A stretch of DNA of 64,000 bases from Paenibacillus sp. J23TS9. Its GTDB lineage: Bacteria > Bacillota > Bacilli > Paenibacillales > Paenibacillaceae. The stretch covers positions 186,001-250,000 of the forward strand of contig NZ_BOSG01000004.1 in assembly GCF_018403225.1 (NCBI RefSeq), written 5' to 3'. Both the position numbers and the translations under genes were made by a program. Below, piece after piece: positions 15,084-24,259 of this stretch (positions are counted from its first letter, which is position 1; every line of letters begins with the position of its first letter). The notes under the pieces were generated by a model that did no database searches, was not told the origin of the DNA, and worked only from the letters and a program-made list of their open reading frames with translations.

Positions 15084-16676
15084 CTATTCAATGCGCATTT
15101 CGAGCAGCTTATAAATTTCTTCCAACCGTAGATGCTGCCGTACGGATGCTGCCACACGGTCAAATTCCTTCTCCTTCAGCTCTTTGACCGAGAAGGTGCT
15201 TTCTTCCTGAGGCATTCCTTTGGCCTCCCGAATAGCATTAAGCCAGCCTCTGCGGAACTCATCATTATGAAAAACACCATGTAAATACGTTCCCCATACA
15301 CGCCCGTCTTCTGCTCCGCAGCCCTCCGCCTTGAGCTCGCCGCCAGCCTCCTGAATCTGAAACAACGAAGATACGCTAGCTCCCGCATCATCAAGTACTT
15401 TCGTACTTCCCATATGAATCTCATAGCCTTCTACAGGCACAGAAATGCTGCGATCCAAGCCTTCCAGACTTAACGGAGACTCCGTCAACAGTGTACCGCT
15501 GACGCGGACCGTTCTCTTCTCCTCGGCAAAAATCGTCGTGAGCGGGAGGTACCCAAGGCCCTCAACTTCCTCCGTATCAGAGCTCTCGAGTCCATGAGGA
15601 TCACTGAGCCTTCGGCCAAGCATCTGGTATCCGCCGCAAATACCGATCAGCTGGGTTCCGCCGGTCTGCATCGTATGCGCGATCGCTGTCTCGAACCCTT
15701 GATTCCTGATGTACGCAAGATCTCCGATCGTACTTTTTGTACCGGGTAAAATGATCACATCCGGATTCCCAAGCTCTGCCGATCTGCTCACGAAACGTAC
15801 AGAAACACCTGGCTCCTCCAGCAGCGGATCCACATCCGTAAAGTTCGAGATACGCGGGCTACGGATTACGGCAATATCGATAACATCGGATTCTGCCGTT
15901 TGTCCAATCCCTGTCCGGTTGTCCAAAACCACGGAGTCCTCCGCTTCGAGGCGGATATCATGGATGTACGGCAGTACACCCAGAACCGGAATGCCTGTCC
16001 GCTGCTCAAGCCAGTCCAGCCCCGGCTGCAGCAGTGACAAATCCCCGCGGAATTTATTGATAATGAATCCCTTCACTCGCTCACGCTCATGCGGCTCCAG
16101 AAGCTCTAGGGTGCCTACCAGAAAAGCGAATACGCCGCCGCGGTCGATGTCCGCCACCAGCACAACGGGTGCATCCGCCCAGCCGGCCAGATTCATGTTG
16201 ACGATATCCCTGTCCTTCAGGTTGATTTCCGCGGGACTTCCCGCGCCTTCCATCACGACAATATCGTATTCGGAGCGAAGCCGTTCGAGCGCTGCCATCA
16301 CCGTATCCTTGGCTGTTGGAAGATACTTGCTGCGGTAATCCGCTGCACTCATATTCGCCAGAGGACGCCCGTGAACCACGATCTGGGAATGCATATCATG
16401 CGTTGGCTTGATCAGGATGGGGTTCATATCGGTGGTTGCTTCAATTCCGCAAGCTTCCGCCTGCATGCCCTGAGCACGTCCTATCTCTTTACCGTCAGCC
16501 GTGACATAGGAATTCAGCGCCATATTTTGTGATTTGAAGGGAGCCGTCCGGAAGCCGTCCTGCATGAAGATACGGCAAAGCGCGGCTGTAATGACGCTTT
16601 TGCCTACATCCGAGGCCGTTCCCTGAAGCATCAGCACAGCCGCGCTTCCGGCGCCCCTATGTTCTGTCTTTTTCAT
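15084..16676 (-). CDS. cobQ: Cobyric acid synthase
   Basis: A 530-residue glutamine-dependent amidotransferase (CobQ/CbiP) that amidates side chains b, d, e and g of adenosylcobyrinate a,c-diamide to give adenosylcobyrate. The N-terminal ATPase half has the dethiobiotin synthetase-like P-loop GTASDVGKS (residues 19-27), then PFKSQNMALNSYVT and MEGAGSPAEINL; the C-terminal class I glutaminase half has the nucleophile in GICGGYQMLG and the histidine in GTYLHGVFHNDEFR. AGGAGG precedes the ATG. It is the last gene of the riboswitch-controlled operon. Having CobQ while ring synthesis genes are absent here suggests that the upstream steps are encoded elsewhere, or that the enzyme acts on scavenged intermediates. 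Confidence 0.95.
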   Translation of the reverse strand: MKKTEHRGAGSAAVLMLQGTASDVGKSVITAALCRIFMQDGFRTAPFKSQNMALNSYVTADGKEIGRAQGMQAEACGIEATTDMNPILIKPTHDMHSQIVVHGRPLANMSAADYRSKYLPTAKDTVMAALERLRSEYDIVVMEGAGSPAEINLKDRDIVNMNLAGWADAPVVLVADIDRGGVFAFLVGTLELLEPHERERVKGFIINKFRGDLSLLQPGLDWLEQRTGIPVLGVLPYIHDIRLEAEDSVVLDNRTGIGQTAESDVIDIAVIRSPRISNFTDVDPLLEEPGVSVRFVSRSAELGNPDVIILPGTKSTIGDLAYIRNQGFETAIAHTMQTGGTQLIGICGGYQMLGRRLSDPHGLESSDTEEVEGLGYLPLTTIFAEEKRTVRVSGTLLTESPLSLEGLDRSISVPVEGYEIHMGSTKVLDDAGASVSSLFQIQEAGGELKAEGCGAEDGRVWGTYLHGVFHNDEFRRGWLNAIREAKGMPQEESTFSVKELKEKEFDRVAASVRQHLRLEEIYKLLEMRIE

Positions 16677-16696
16677 GATGGCTGTTCCTCCTCTAC

Positions 16697-17506
16697 TTAC
16701 AAGCGATATTGAATGATTACAAGAACGAGCAGAAGTACAGTTTCGATTCCCTCATTCAGTGCGCCGTAGGTGTCTCCGGTCAGGCCGCCGAGCTTTCTGG
16801 TCATCCGCCGTGCAGCCCATGTTCCCGCAGCCCATGCTGCTACTGGAAGCATCAGCCAGGACAAGCCGGCCTGAAGGAATGTAAAATCCCCGATTCCACA
16901 CAATGGAAATAAGGCGGCTATAATGCCGGTCAAAAGCGCTGCACCCGGTACGGCCAGTAAGCTGTGTCGCTTCTCCATACCGTTAAAGTTCTTTCCGGCC
17001 AGCCCTTCTTTGCCCCGTGCCATCGGCCAGGATGCCATCGCATGAACCATGAACCAACGGCTCCATACGGGTGGCAGTAGAATCATCAAGGGAGGCCAGC
17101 CGCCGGTCAGCAGAGAATAAATCAGCGATGTCTTGAGCAGCAGGAGCAGCACGCAGGCGAGCACCCCCATTGCACCGACACGACTGTCCTTCATAATCTC
17201 CAGCATCTGCTCACGCGATCTATAGCTCAGCAGTCCATCCGCGGTATCCATCCAGCCGTCCAGATGCAACCCGCCTGTCAGGGCGACCCACAGCGCAAGA
17301 ATCAGTACCGCCGCAGGCAACGGCGGCAGCAGGTAAGATGCTGCCGCTGCGAAGCACCAAACAACCGCGCCAATCGCAGCACCAACCAACGGGTAGAAAC
17401 GCGTGCTTTGCCGGAAAAGCTCCGGCGTATAATCCAGCTGCGCTTTCACGGGAAATCGGGATAGAAATTGAAAAGCGGCTGCCAGCGCCTGCGTTCCCTT
17501 GTTCAT
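16697..17506 (-). CDS. cobS: Adenosylcobinamide-GDP ribazoletransferase (cobalamin synthase)
   Basis: A 269-residue integral membrane enzyme joining adenosylcobinamide-GDP to alpha-ribazole(-phosphate), the last step of cobalamin assembly. It has the CobS hallmarks FQFLSRFPV near the N-terminus, GGLHLDGWMDTADGLLSYRSREQMLEIMKDSRVGAMG (acidic Mg-binding DGWMDTADG) and GLTGDTYGALNE near the C-terminus, between about six membrane helices. The start at 17506 (MNKGTQALAAAF) overlaps the cobU stop codon at 17503; the longer frame would extend into cobU without a ribosome site. Confidence 0.93.
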   Translation of the reverse strand: MNKGTQALAAAFQFLSRFPVKAQLDYTPELFRQSTRFYPLVGAAIGAVVWCFAAAASYLLPPLPAAVLILALWVALTGGLHLDGWMDTADGLLSYRSREQMLEIMKDSRVGAMGVLACVLLLLLKTSLIYSLLTGGWPPLMILLPPVWSRWFMVHAMASWPMARGKEGLAGKNFNGMEKRHSLLAVPGAALLTGIIAALFPLCGIGDFTFLQAGLSWLMLPVAAWAAGTWAARRMTRKLGGLTGDTYGALNEGIETVLLLVLVIIQYRL

Positions 17507-18060
17507 AGCCGGTACTCCCTGCTCTTCAGCTCCACCGATATGCCGACGGTCACGAGAAACACCTGGTCGCATACGCGTGCCACCAATTGATTCAATATAC
17601 CTGCGTAATCCCTGAACAACCTGCCGAGAGCATACTCCGGCACAATACCGTCTCCGACCTCGTTAGTCACGAGTACAAGGGGTCCCGGGTAAGCCTTGAT
17701 CTGCTCCACCAGGGTATCGACTTCTTCACGAATACGAAGCTCCATGTCTTGCTGCCCTTCAACCGCTAAAATTACATTGGACAGCCACAAGGTCAGACAG
17801 TCCACCAGCACTGCTGGTGCTTCCGACCCCGAATGCCAGGACTGAAGCAATTCAGAGAGATGCAGCGGTTCTTCTACCGTTCGCCAGGTAAAGTCGGTCT
17901 GATTCCGCTGCTCCTGATGCAGGGCGATCCGTTCCTTCATCTCCTGATCAAAGGCCTGGGCTGTCGCCACATATACCGCCTGATCCGTATGCGCCATGAT
18001 CCACCGCTCCGCAAAGGAGCTTTTTCCGCTCCTTGCTCCGCCTGTCACCAGAATACTCAT
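17503..18060 (-). CDS. cobU: Adenosylcobinamide kinase / adenosylcobinamide-phosphate guanylyltransferase
   Basis: A 185-residue bifunctional enzyme that phosphorylates adenosylcobinamide and adds GMP from GTP. P-loop GGARSGKSSFAERW at residues 6-19, VDCLTLWLSNV in the middle and VTNEVGDGIVPEYALGRLFRDYAG near residue 135 are CobU/CobP signatures. The start codon overlaps the cobT stop as ATGA, so translation is probably coupled. The next gene, cobS, overlaps its end in the same way. Confidence 0.93.
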   Translation of the reverse strand: MSILVTGGARSGKSSFAERWIMAHTDQAVYVATAQAFDQEMKERIALHQEQRNQTDFTWRTVEEPLHLSELLQSWHSGSEAPAVLVDCLTLWLSNVILAVEGQQDMELRIREEVDTLVEQIKAYPGPLVLVTNEVGDGIVPEYALGRLFRDYAGILNQLVARVCDQVFLVTVGISVELKSREYRL

Positions 18061-19127
18061 AGCTGCTCCGGTGCTTCGCTTCCGGAAATCCCTGCGCTCT
18101 CGAAGGTAGCCATTTCGCTGACGATTCGGCAAGCCGCATCAATCAGCGTCAGTCCGAGCACCCCGCCGGTTCCCTCACCAATGCGCATATCCAGATCCAG
18201 TCCCGGGCGCAGATCCAGCGCCTGCAGCAGCAAACGATGTCCCTGCTCATGAGAAGCATGGGATGCCACCATAAACGCGGCAGCTTCCGGAGACATAGCC
18301 CGTGCCAGAAGTGCTGCTGCACTAGAAATAAACCCGTCAATAACGACGGGGCATCGGTTTGCTGCGGCACCCAGGATAACTCCTGTCAGGCCGCCGATTT
18401 CGAGTCCTCCAACCTTGGACAGTACGTCGATAGGATCTGCCGCATCCGGCGCATTGAGATTTAGCGATTTTTCAATCACGGTAATTTTATGCTTCAGGCG
18501 CTCATCATCGAGTCCTGTACCGCGTCCGGCTGCTTCGCTGGGCTTCGTATTAGTCAGGGCGCACATCACCGCCGCGCTGGCCGTCGTATTGCCAATGCCC
18601 ATTTCCCCGGTTACAAAAATACGAACGCCGCGCTGTACCGCTTCCTCCACAACCCGGATGCCGGTCTCAATGGAGCTTTCTGCTTCCTCACGCGTCATTG
18701 CTGGTCCTTTGGCCATATTGGCTGTTCCGAAACGAACCTTGCGGGAGACCAGATTCGGATGCGAAATATCATTATTTACGCCGATATCCACACACACCAC
18801 TTCAGCTCCGGCTTGTCTTGCCAGCACATTGACCGCCGCACCGCCGGACAGGAAGTTAAAGATCATTTGCGTTGTGACTTCCTGTGGAAATGCACTGATC
18901 CCTTCTTCACATACACCGTGGTCTGCAGCCATGACGATAACTTCCCTTTTCTCAAAGGAAGGCTTGATTTCTCCCGTTATTCCTGCCATCTGCACAGCGA
19001 GTGATTCCAGCTTCCCAAGGGCACCGGGAGGAACCGTCAAATTACTGATATGTGCTGCTTCCGCGCGGGAAGCCTCAATGTCGAGACCCGTGATCCCTTT
19101 AACATATTGTTCTAAAAATGAGTTCAT
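18057..19127 (-). CDS. cobT: Nicotinate-nucleotide--dimethylbenzimidazole phosphoribosyltransferase
   Basis: A 356-residue enzyme making alpha-ribazole 5'-phosphate from dimethylbenzimidazole and nicotinate mononucleotide. Family segments present: PPGALGKLESLA, MAADHGVCEEGISAFPQEVT, GEMGIGNTTASAAV and the final GEGTGGVLGLTLIDAACRIV with its general-base glutamate. The start at 19127 follows GGGAGGAAAACAT; seven further codons upstream are possible but unsupported. It supplies the lower ligand for CobS in the same operon. Confidence 0.94.
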   Translation of the reverse strand: MNSFLEQYVKGITGLDIEASRAEAAHISNLTVPPGALGKLESLAVQMAGITGEIKPSFEKREVIVMAADHGVCEEGISAFPQEVTTQMIFNFLSGGAAVNVLARQAGAEVVCVDIGVNNDISHPNLVSRKVRFGTANMAKGPAMTREEAESSIETGIRVVEEAVQRGVRIFVTGEMGIGNTTASAAVMCALTNTKPSEAAGRGTGLDDERLKHKITVIEKSLNLNAPDAADPIDVLSKVGGLEIGGLTGVILGAAANRCPVVIDGFISSAAALLARAMSPEAAAFMVASHASHEQGHRLLLQALDLRPGLDLDMRIGEGTGGVLGLTLIDAACRIVSEMATFESAGISGSEAPEQL

Positions 19128-19175
19128 ATGTTTTCCTCCCAAGTTCAATCATTTCATTATATATCTACGGAATAT

Positions 19176-19958
19176 CTACGGAGTCTGTCTGGATAAAAGC
19201 ACCTGCGGCACACCGCTTGCGGGATGGGCAACGACGACAGGCTCCACCTCATAGACGGATCGGATGCGATCCGCCGTCAGCATTTCCTCAGGTGTACCCA
19301 TGCCAACCTCTCTTCCGTCACGCAGAACAAGCAGCTTGTCGCAATATAACGCAGCCAAATTGAGATCATGCAGTACGGCAATAACGGTTATTCCCGTTTC
19401 TCTCCGCCAGTTGGCCACCAGCTCCATGAACTGCTGTTGATATCGGATATCGAGAAAGGTTGTCGGTTCATCAAGCAGCAGAATTTGCGGTTCCTGGGCC
19501 ATTACCTGTCCCAAAGCCACACGCTGCCGTTGTCCGCCGCTCAACTCATCAAGCGGGCGTTCCGCAAGCTCATGCAGCTCCAGCTTATCCATAATGCCTT
19601 CGAGGAGTGAATCCACATCTTCCTTGGAGTCGCGTCCAAGCCAGTCCAGATACGGATAACGCCCCATCTCAAGCACTTCTCTCACGGGATAATGAACGGG
19701 TGCGATTCCTTCCTGCTGAAGCACGGCCATCATCCGCGAGAGCTGCTTGCGGCTAAAGTCTGCGACATTCCTGCCGCGGATGTTAATCATCCCCGAACTT
19801 ACCCGCTCAACTCCCGAAAGCAGATGCATTAGCGTTGATTTACCGCTCCCGTTCGGACCTATGATGCCCCACCACTCGCCTTCACCAATGGTCCAATCCA
19901 GGCGATTCAGCGCGGAGATGCCCCCAAACTGTTTGCCTGCGCCCTTTACCTCGATCAA
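19176..19958 (-). CDS. ABC transporter ATPase for corrinoid uptake (BtuD-like)
   Basis: A 260-residue ABC ATPase of the heme/siderophore/B12 import class. Walker A GPNGSGKST (about 33-41), Q-loop VLQQEG, signature LSGGQRQRVALGQ, Walker B ILLLDEPTTFLD and switch H in AVLHDLN. The start is a TTG at 19958: AAGGGGGAG lies six bases upstream, the next residues are IEVKGAGKQFGG, and the codon overlaps the permease stop as TTGA. It energises the BtuC-type permease just upstream; operon and riboswitch context point to cobalamin or cobinamide rather than iron. Confidence 0.9.
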   Translation of the reverse strand: MIEVKGAGKQFGGISALNRLDWTIGEGEWWGIIGPNGSGKSTLMHLLSGVERVSSGMINIRGRNVADFSRKQLSRMMAVLQQEGIAPVHYPVREVLEMGRYPYLDWLGRDSKEDVDSLLEGIMDKLELHELAERPLDELSGGQRQRVALGQVMAQEPQILLLDEPTTFLDIRYQQQFMELVANWRRETGITVIAVLHDLNLAALYCDKLLVLRDGREVGMGTPEEMLTADRIRSVYEVEPVVVAHPASGVPQVLLSRQTP

Positions 19959-21001
19959 GTGCTTCTCCCCCTTCGCTGCTTCTTGCTGCGGTACAGCAGA
20001 TAGCCAAAGAACGGTGCGCCTACGAATGCAGTCACTACGCCTAGTGGAATCTCTGTTGGTGCAAGTACGGAACGCGCAAGCGTGTCTGCCCACACCATAA
20101 ATATACCACCGCCGATAGCCGAAAGCGGAACAATATACCGGTAGTCGGGACCCGTTATCAGCCGGATCGCATGCGGGATAACCAATCCTACAAAGCCGAT
20201 CACCCCGGCCATAGACACGGCGGCAGCCGTCAGCAGCGTGCTGACCAGAAGTACAACAATCTTAAGTCCCTCTACATTCACACCCAGATGTGCCGCCTGA
20301 TGCTCACCGAGAGACAGCAGATTCAGAGAACGTGCCCGGCTCCAGATGAGCAGGAATCCTACCAGAAAATACGGCAAAAGGATGGCCGTATACGACCATC
20401 CACGCAGGCTTAAGCTGCCCATTGTCCAATATAAGATTTCATTGACCGTCTGCTTGGACATCGCCGTCAGAAAAGAAACGATCGCCCCAAGGAAGGACTG
20501 CATCACAACACCTGAAAGAATCAGGCTGTTCGTTGGAATTTTGCCTCCCTCACGGGCTAGAGCCATAACGCTCCATAATGTCACTGAACCGGTGACAAAG
20601 GCCACCGCAGGCAGCGTCCATGCCCCGATCAACGAGTACTGCATACCAAAAAAGATGAGAATCGACGCGCCAACCGCCGAGCCGGAGGATACTCCAAGCG
20701 TAAACGGATCGGCGAGCGGATTCCGCAGGACCCCTTGAAAACCGGATCCCGCTACCGCAAGGGCTGCACCGACCAGCATGCCTAGCAGCACGCGGGGCAG
20801 CCGCACCTTGATGATGATTTGCTCAAAGGACGGATTCCATGTCGGATGAATCGCATCTCCGATCCAAGGCAATCGGTGAAGCACAATGAGAGCAATATCC
20901 TTGATCGGCAGTGCGACCGAGCCGATCCCCAGACAGATCAGCAGGGTCAGCAGCAGCAGTACGATGCCAATCCCTCCGTAACCTGCCAGTTTTTTGCTCA
21001 T
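19955..21001 (-). CDS. btuC: FecCD/BtuC-type permease for corrinoid uptake
   Basis: A 348-residue permease with about ten membrane helices. RLPRVLLGMLVGAALAVAGSGFQGVLRNPLADPFTLGVSSGSAVGA is the hallmark of the FecCD/BtuC family, as are MAGVIGFVGLVIPHAIRL and the closing ADTLARSVLAPTEIPLGVVTAFVGAPFFGYLL. Its ATG overlaps the btuF stop codon by one base (TAATG). It forms the membrane dimer of the corrinoid importer. Confidence 0.9.
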   Translation of the reverse strand: MSKKLAGYGGIGIVLLLLTLLICLGIGSVALPIKDIALIVLHRLPWIGDAIHPTWNPSFEQIIIKVRLPRVLLGMLVGAALAVAGSGFQGVLRNPLADPFTLGVSSGSAVGASILIFFGMQYSLIGAWTLPAVAFVTGSVTLWSVMALAREGGKIPTNSLILSGVVMQSFLGAIVSFLTAMSKQTVNEILYWTMGSLSLRGWSYTAILLPYFLVGFLLIWSRARSLNLLSLGEHQAAHLGVNVEGLKIVVLLVSTLLTAAAVSMAGVIGFVGLVIPHAIRLITGPDYRYIVPLSAIGGGIFMVWADTLARSVLAPTEIPLGVVTAFVGAPFFGYLLYRSKKQRRGRST

Positions 21002-22008
21002 TATTTAAACAGCTCCGGATAAATGGCTTTCGCTACTTCCTGAAGGCCTTGCGTTACGCGCGGACCCGGGCGGCTCAGCAAGTTGTCATCCAGTCCGATA
21101 ACGGCCCCGTTCTTCACAGCTGTAATCTGGTCCCAGCCGCTGCGGCCCTTAATGATGTCTCCCAGACCCTTTTTGGTTTTGTCATCAATGACGCTTTTAG
21201 CAAACAAAATCACATCAGGATTATCCTTAATAATCTTCTCTTCGCTGATTTCATTCCAGCCCTGTGTATCTGCGGCCACATTGATTCCGCCGGCAAGATT
21301 AATCAGTTCGTCCATAAACTCGCCTTTACCTACGGTCCAGCCCGGAGAGAACTCGATGTATACTTTTTTCTTCTGATCATCAGTCAAAGATTTGACAGCC
21401 TCTACAACCTTGCTCTCTTCCTCTTTCATCTGATCGATGACTTTTTTAGCCTCAGCCTGATGATCTGTAATTTGTCCGTATGTCTCCATATTCTTAATGA
21501 CATCGTCCACGGTCTTCGGATCGGTTTTGAAAATCGGGATGCTGAGATCACGAAGCTTCTTCACCGCATCCTCACTCATCGAGATACCTGTAAATACCAC
21601 ATCCGGTTCGGCTGCAATGATTGCCTCCTCATTCGGCTTCATAATGCCGCCCATCTTAGGCTTGGACTTTGCCGTTTCTGGATAATCATCGTAATCGGAC
21701 ACGCCCACGATTTCATCATTCAGTCCAATCGCGAATAGTGCCTCGGTTTCAGCCGGGGATACCGAAACGATATGCTTCGGAGCTTCCTTGAATGTAAAGG
21801 ATTGTCCTGTTGCATCCTGCAAGGTTAATGGGTATGTGGTTTTCAGACTATCTGTCTGGGCCGGCTGGGTCGTTTCCTGTTTGGCAGTTTCCGGCTGCTG
21901 TGCCGCTTGGCTATCCTTGGATTCATTGCCGCAAGCCGCAAGCGATAATGCGAGCAGCAGCGCTGCAATGCCGGTTGACCATCTTTTTACTGACGATTTC
22001 AAGTTCAT
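21001..22008 (-). CDS. btuF: Corrinoid-binding lipoprotein (BtuF-like)
   Basis: A 335-residue periplasmic-binding-protein-type lipoprotein. The start at 22008 gives the signal KRWSTGIAALLLALSLAACGNES with lipobox LAAC; a GTG 14 codons upstream is possible but the signal peptide argues against it. After a Q/T-rich linker the body shows HIVSVSPAETEALFAIGLNDEIVGVSDYDDYP and GWDQITAVKNGAVIGLDDNLLSRPGPR, typical of BtuF/FepB-like class III proteins. It is the first gene behind the cobalamin riboswitch, so the ligand is probably B12 or cobinamide. Confidence 0.9.
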   Translation of the reverse strand: MNLKSSVKRWSTGIAALLLALSLAACGNESKDSQAAQQPETAKQETTQPAQTDSLKTTYPLTLQDATGQSFTFKEAPKHIVSVSPAETEALFAIGLNDEIVGVSDYDDYPETAKSKPKMGGIMKPNEEAIIAAEPDVVFTGISMSEDAVKKLRDLSIPIFKTDPKTVDDVIKNMETYGQITDHQAEAKKVIDQMKEEESKVVEAVKSLTDDQKKKVYIEFSPGWTVGKGEFMDELINLAGGINVAADTQGWNEISEEKIIKDNPDVILFAKSVIDDKTKKGLGDIIKGRSGWDQITAVKNGAVIGLDDNLLSRPGPRVTQGLQEVAKAIYPELFK

Positions 22009-22162
22009 GTACTGGTTCTCTCCTCTTTTTGGTTCGGTATTTGTTGACACAAAAGAGGCCTGGCGGTATGGATTACCATGAATACTGCTTGACGGAATAC
22101 ATCACAGGAAAAACAAGCCTTCGGCGTTAAAAATACCGAAGGAGCGCATAGGCTTTCCCAAC

Positions 22163-22196
22163 AAAAAACCCTGATTCTTGTATCAAGAACCAGGGA
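22163..22196 (-). terminator. Leader terminator of the cobalamin riboswitch
   Basis: Minus strand CCCTGGTTCTTG, loop ATA, CAAGAATCAGGG, then six T: a nearly perfect 12-base stem between the aptamer and btuF. It is the expected expression platform, formed when B12 is bound. Confidence 0.85.
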
Positions 22197-22319
22197 TTAC
22201 GTCTGCTCGGACTTTTGAGGCAGCAGCCGCGGTCAGGCCGGCGCCACCAATCTGCACGTGAATTCGGCAGTGTACAAAAGTGCTAGATCGTAATCCTTTC
22301 CTCGAAGGACCGTCATTAT

Positions 22320-22510
22320 TCTCATGAGGCAGGTCTCCTGACTTACAGGCTTGGCAATATCATCCCGGCCTTCCCATTCCTCCTACAGGCGGAACAGTGG
22401 CGTATGGGGATATACCTGTTTTACAGTGGCGGGACCGTGCCGGATTTGCACCGGCTTCCCTTTTCACCCGGAAAGAAATAAGCGGCAGCAGCCGTTTTCC
22501 AGGACCTCAT
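22320..22510 (-). promoter_or_regulatory. Cobalamin (AdoCbl) riboswitch aptamer
   Basis: Read on the minus strand: AAGGGAAGCCGGTGCAAATC, then CGGCACGGTCCCGCCACTGT, the classic conserved core, followed by the B12 box AAGCCTGTAAGTCAGGAGAC and CTGCC. It sits between the promoter at 22560-22588 and the leader terminator at 22163-22196, and controls btuF-btuC-ATPase-cobT-cobU-cobS-cobQ. Confidence 0.95.
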
Positions 22511-22559
22511 CAGTTATCATTATTCATTTATTGTCCAGGCAATGCATCTCTAGTTTCTG

Positions 22560-22588
22560 ATTATAGGTGAAATGCTACATCCTTACAA
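22560..22588 (-). promoter_or_regulatory. Promoter of the btu-cob operon
   Basis: Minus strand TTGTAA (22588-22583), 17-base spacer, TATAAT (22565-22560). It is correctly placed some 50 bases ahead of the riboswitch aptamer. Confidence 0.75.
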
Positions 22589-22661
22589 CGACATATTTCA
22601 TAACAACAGCATGTTTGAACTAATGTGTGGCTGCCCCTCACGAGGAACCTTCATGCCCACG

Positions 22662-23288
22662 TCAGATCATCCGAAGATCCACGCCCGCCCAGCTCTCTCC
22701 TCTATGTTTCATCGTTAAAATGAGGAGATTGCCCGGCTCTACTCGGATATCCCAAAAGCCCTTGCCGGGCATGAGGAGGGATACGATTTGCCGGATTACG
22801 CCGCCATGAGCCACCAGAAGCACGGAGGCTGGTGAAGCGGATTTGTGCTTCTTTTCCCGTTCTGCTGAGTTCAGCATAAATTCCAGAAACGCTGCAATTC
22901 TTCGTTCAAACGATACCCAAGCCTCACCCTCCGGAGGCGTAATATGCTGCGGATCATCCAGCCATTGCCGGTACAAGGCCACATCCTTGAGCTGATCATA
23001 GGTATGTCCTTCCCAATCTCCAAAATCCATTTCACGCAAGGCACTATCGTATATGGCGCCTGCAGAAAGATCCGGGCGTACTGCATGTAAGCTTTCGCGG
23101 CAGCGTGCAAGATCACTGCAATAGACGCTGCAGAAGGAAATTCCTTTTAATTTGCCGCTGGCAGAAATCAGCTCCTCACGGCCTTGAAGGCTGAGGCTGA
23201 GATCCGTGTGTCCCAAATATCTTTTCTGTTCATTCCATAGGGTGGAGCCATGTCTCATGAGTACGAGCTCCATCCGCTTTATGTCCAT
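22662..23288 (-). CDS. cobC: Histidine phosphatase family protein, alpha-ribazole phosphatase-like
   Basis: A 208-residue phosphoglycerate mutase-like phosphatase with LMRHGSTLWNEQKRYLGHTD (RHG catalytic motif, residues 11-13 of this start) and the second catalytic histidine in LLVAHGGVIRQI. In a cob cluster it most probably removes the phosphate from alpha-ribazole 5'-phosphate or from cobalamin 5'-phosphate. The start at 23288 follows AGGGGGTACTTT and overlaps the end of cbiB. It is the last gene of the upstream cob group. Confidence 0.87.
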   Translation of the reverse strand: MDIKRMELVLMRHGSTLWNEQKRYLGHTDLSLSLQGREELISASGKLKGISFCSVYCSDLARCRESLHAVRPDLSAGAIYDSALREMDFGDWEGHTYDQLKDVALYRQWLDDPQHITPPEGEAWVSFERRIAAFLEFMLNSAEREKKHKSASPASVLLVAHGGVIRQIVSLLMPGKGFWDIRVEPGNLLILTMKHRGESWAGVDLRMI

Positions 23289-24259
23289 AAAGTACCCCCT
23301 GCTCCCCAAACCACCAGCAGTTCAAGGACGACGAACAATACCGAAACCGTTAACAGAAGCCGGTTCGTGAGCCGGATATCCCTGGCTTCCATGGGTCTGG
23401 TCGCATCGCCCATATACGCCCGGAACGAAGAAACGCCATGGTACACATTCGTTCCCCCGAGCCGGATACCCAGCGCACCCGCAACAGCCGATTCGGGAAA
23501 GCCGCTGTTCGGGCTCGGATGCCTTCTTGCATCGCGGCGTACCATGCGGAAGGCGCGTTTGTAATCCATTCTGAGAATCAGCGCAGATAACGTTAGCAGA
23601 AGCGCCGTCAGCCTTGCCGGAATCCAGTTGGCAATATCGTCGAGCCTTGCCGATGCCCAGCCGAGATGAATATATTTTTCATTCTTGTAGCCTACCATCG
23701 AGTCCAATGTGTTCACTGCACGGTATGCCATGGCCAGGGGAGTCCCGCCGATCAGCGCATACAAAAGCGGAGAAATCACCGCATCCACGATATTCTCAGC
23801 TACCGTTTCCACCGTCCCGCGTACTATCTCAGGCTCATCCAGATGGGAGGTTTCCCGCCCGACAATCATACCAAGACTGTTTCGGGCAGCCGGCAGATCA
23901 CCTTGTTTCAAATGACGGTATACCTCCAGCCCAGCGTCCTTCAGCCCTTTGACGGCGATCGTCGTGGCGATCAGCACCACTTCTGCAGCCCAGGCAAGCC
24001 AGGGATGAATCAGGCTGAGCAGCTTTAGCAGCGCCCATGTGATGACGAGCGAGCCTCCAGCCACCAGCACCGGAAGCAGGACACCTGCCCTTTTCAGATT
24101 TTCGAGCTGAAAGCTGCGGCGAATCCATGCCTCCAGTTTTTTGATCGCTTTTCCCATGCCAATGACCGGATGCGGAATCCACCTTGGATCGCCGATCAGC
24201 AGATCCAGAATAAAGGCCGCTGCCAACATCACAATCGCCGTTAGCTCTGCTCCGCCCAT
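23279..24259 (-). CDS. cbiB: Adenosylcobinamide-phosphate synthase (CbiB/CobD type)
   Basis: A 326-residue membrane enzyme attaching aminopropanol (phosphate) to cobyrate. Typical segments: FILDLLIGDPRWIPHPVIGMGKAI at the N-terminus, GRETSHLDEPEIVRGTVETVAENIVDAVISPLLYALIGGTPLAMAYRAVNTLDSMVGY in the middle and RRDARRHPSPNSGFPESAVAGALGIRLGGTNVYHG near residue 250. About four to five membrane helices. It overlaps cbiZ by 19 bases. It consumes the product of the cobD decarboxylase in the same group. Confidence 0.93.
   Translation of the reverse strand: MGGAELTAIVMLAAAFILDLLIGDPRWIPHPVIGMGKAIKKLEAWIRRSFQLENLKRAGVLLPVLVAGGSLVITWALLKLLSLIHPWLAWAAEVVLIATTIAVKGLKDAGLEVYRHLKQGDLPAARNSLGMIVGRETSHLDEPEIVRGTVETVAENIVDAVISPLLYALIGGTPLAMAYRAVNTLDSMVGYKNEKYIHLGWASARLDDIANWIPARLTALLLTLSALILRMDYKRAFRMVRRDARRHPSPNSGFPESAVAGALGIRLGGTNVYHGVSSFRAYMGDATRPMEARDIRLTNRLLLTVSVLFVVLELLVVWGAGGTLWT

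Noticed and set aside
18415..19254. Plus-strand frame of 279 codons
   Set aside because: Antisense of cobT, which has full family motifs.
22200..22320. Second riboswitch-like segment between aptamer and leader terminator
   Set aside because: It belongs to the expression platform and peripheral parts of the cobalamin riboswitch; nothing independent could be supported.
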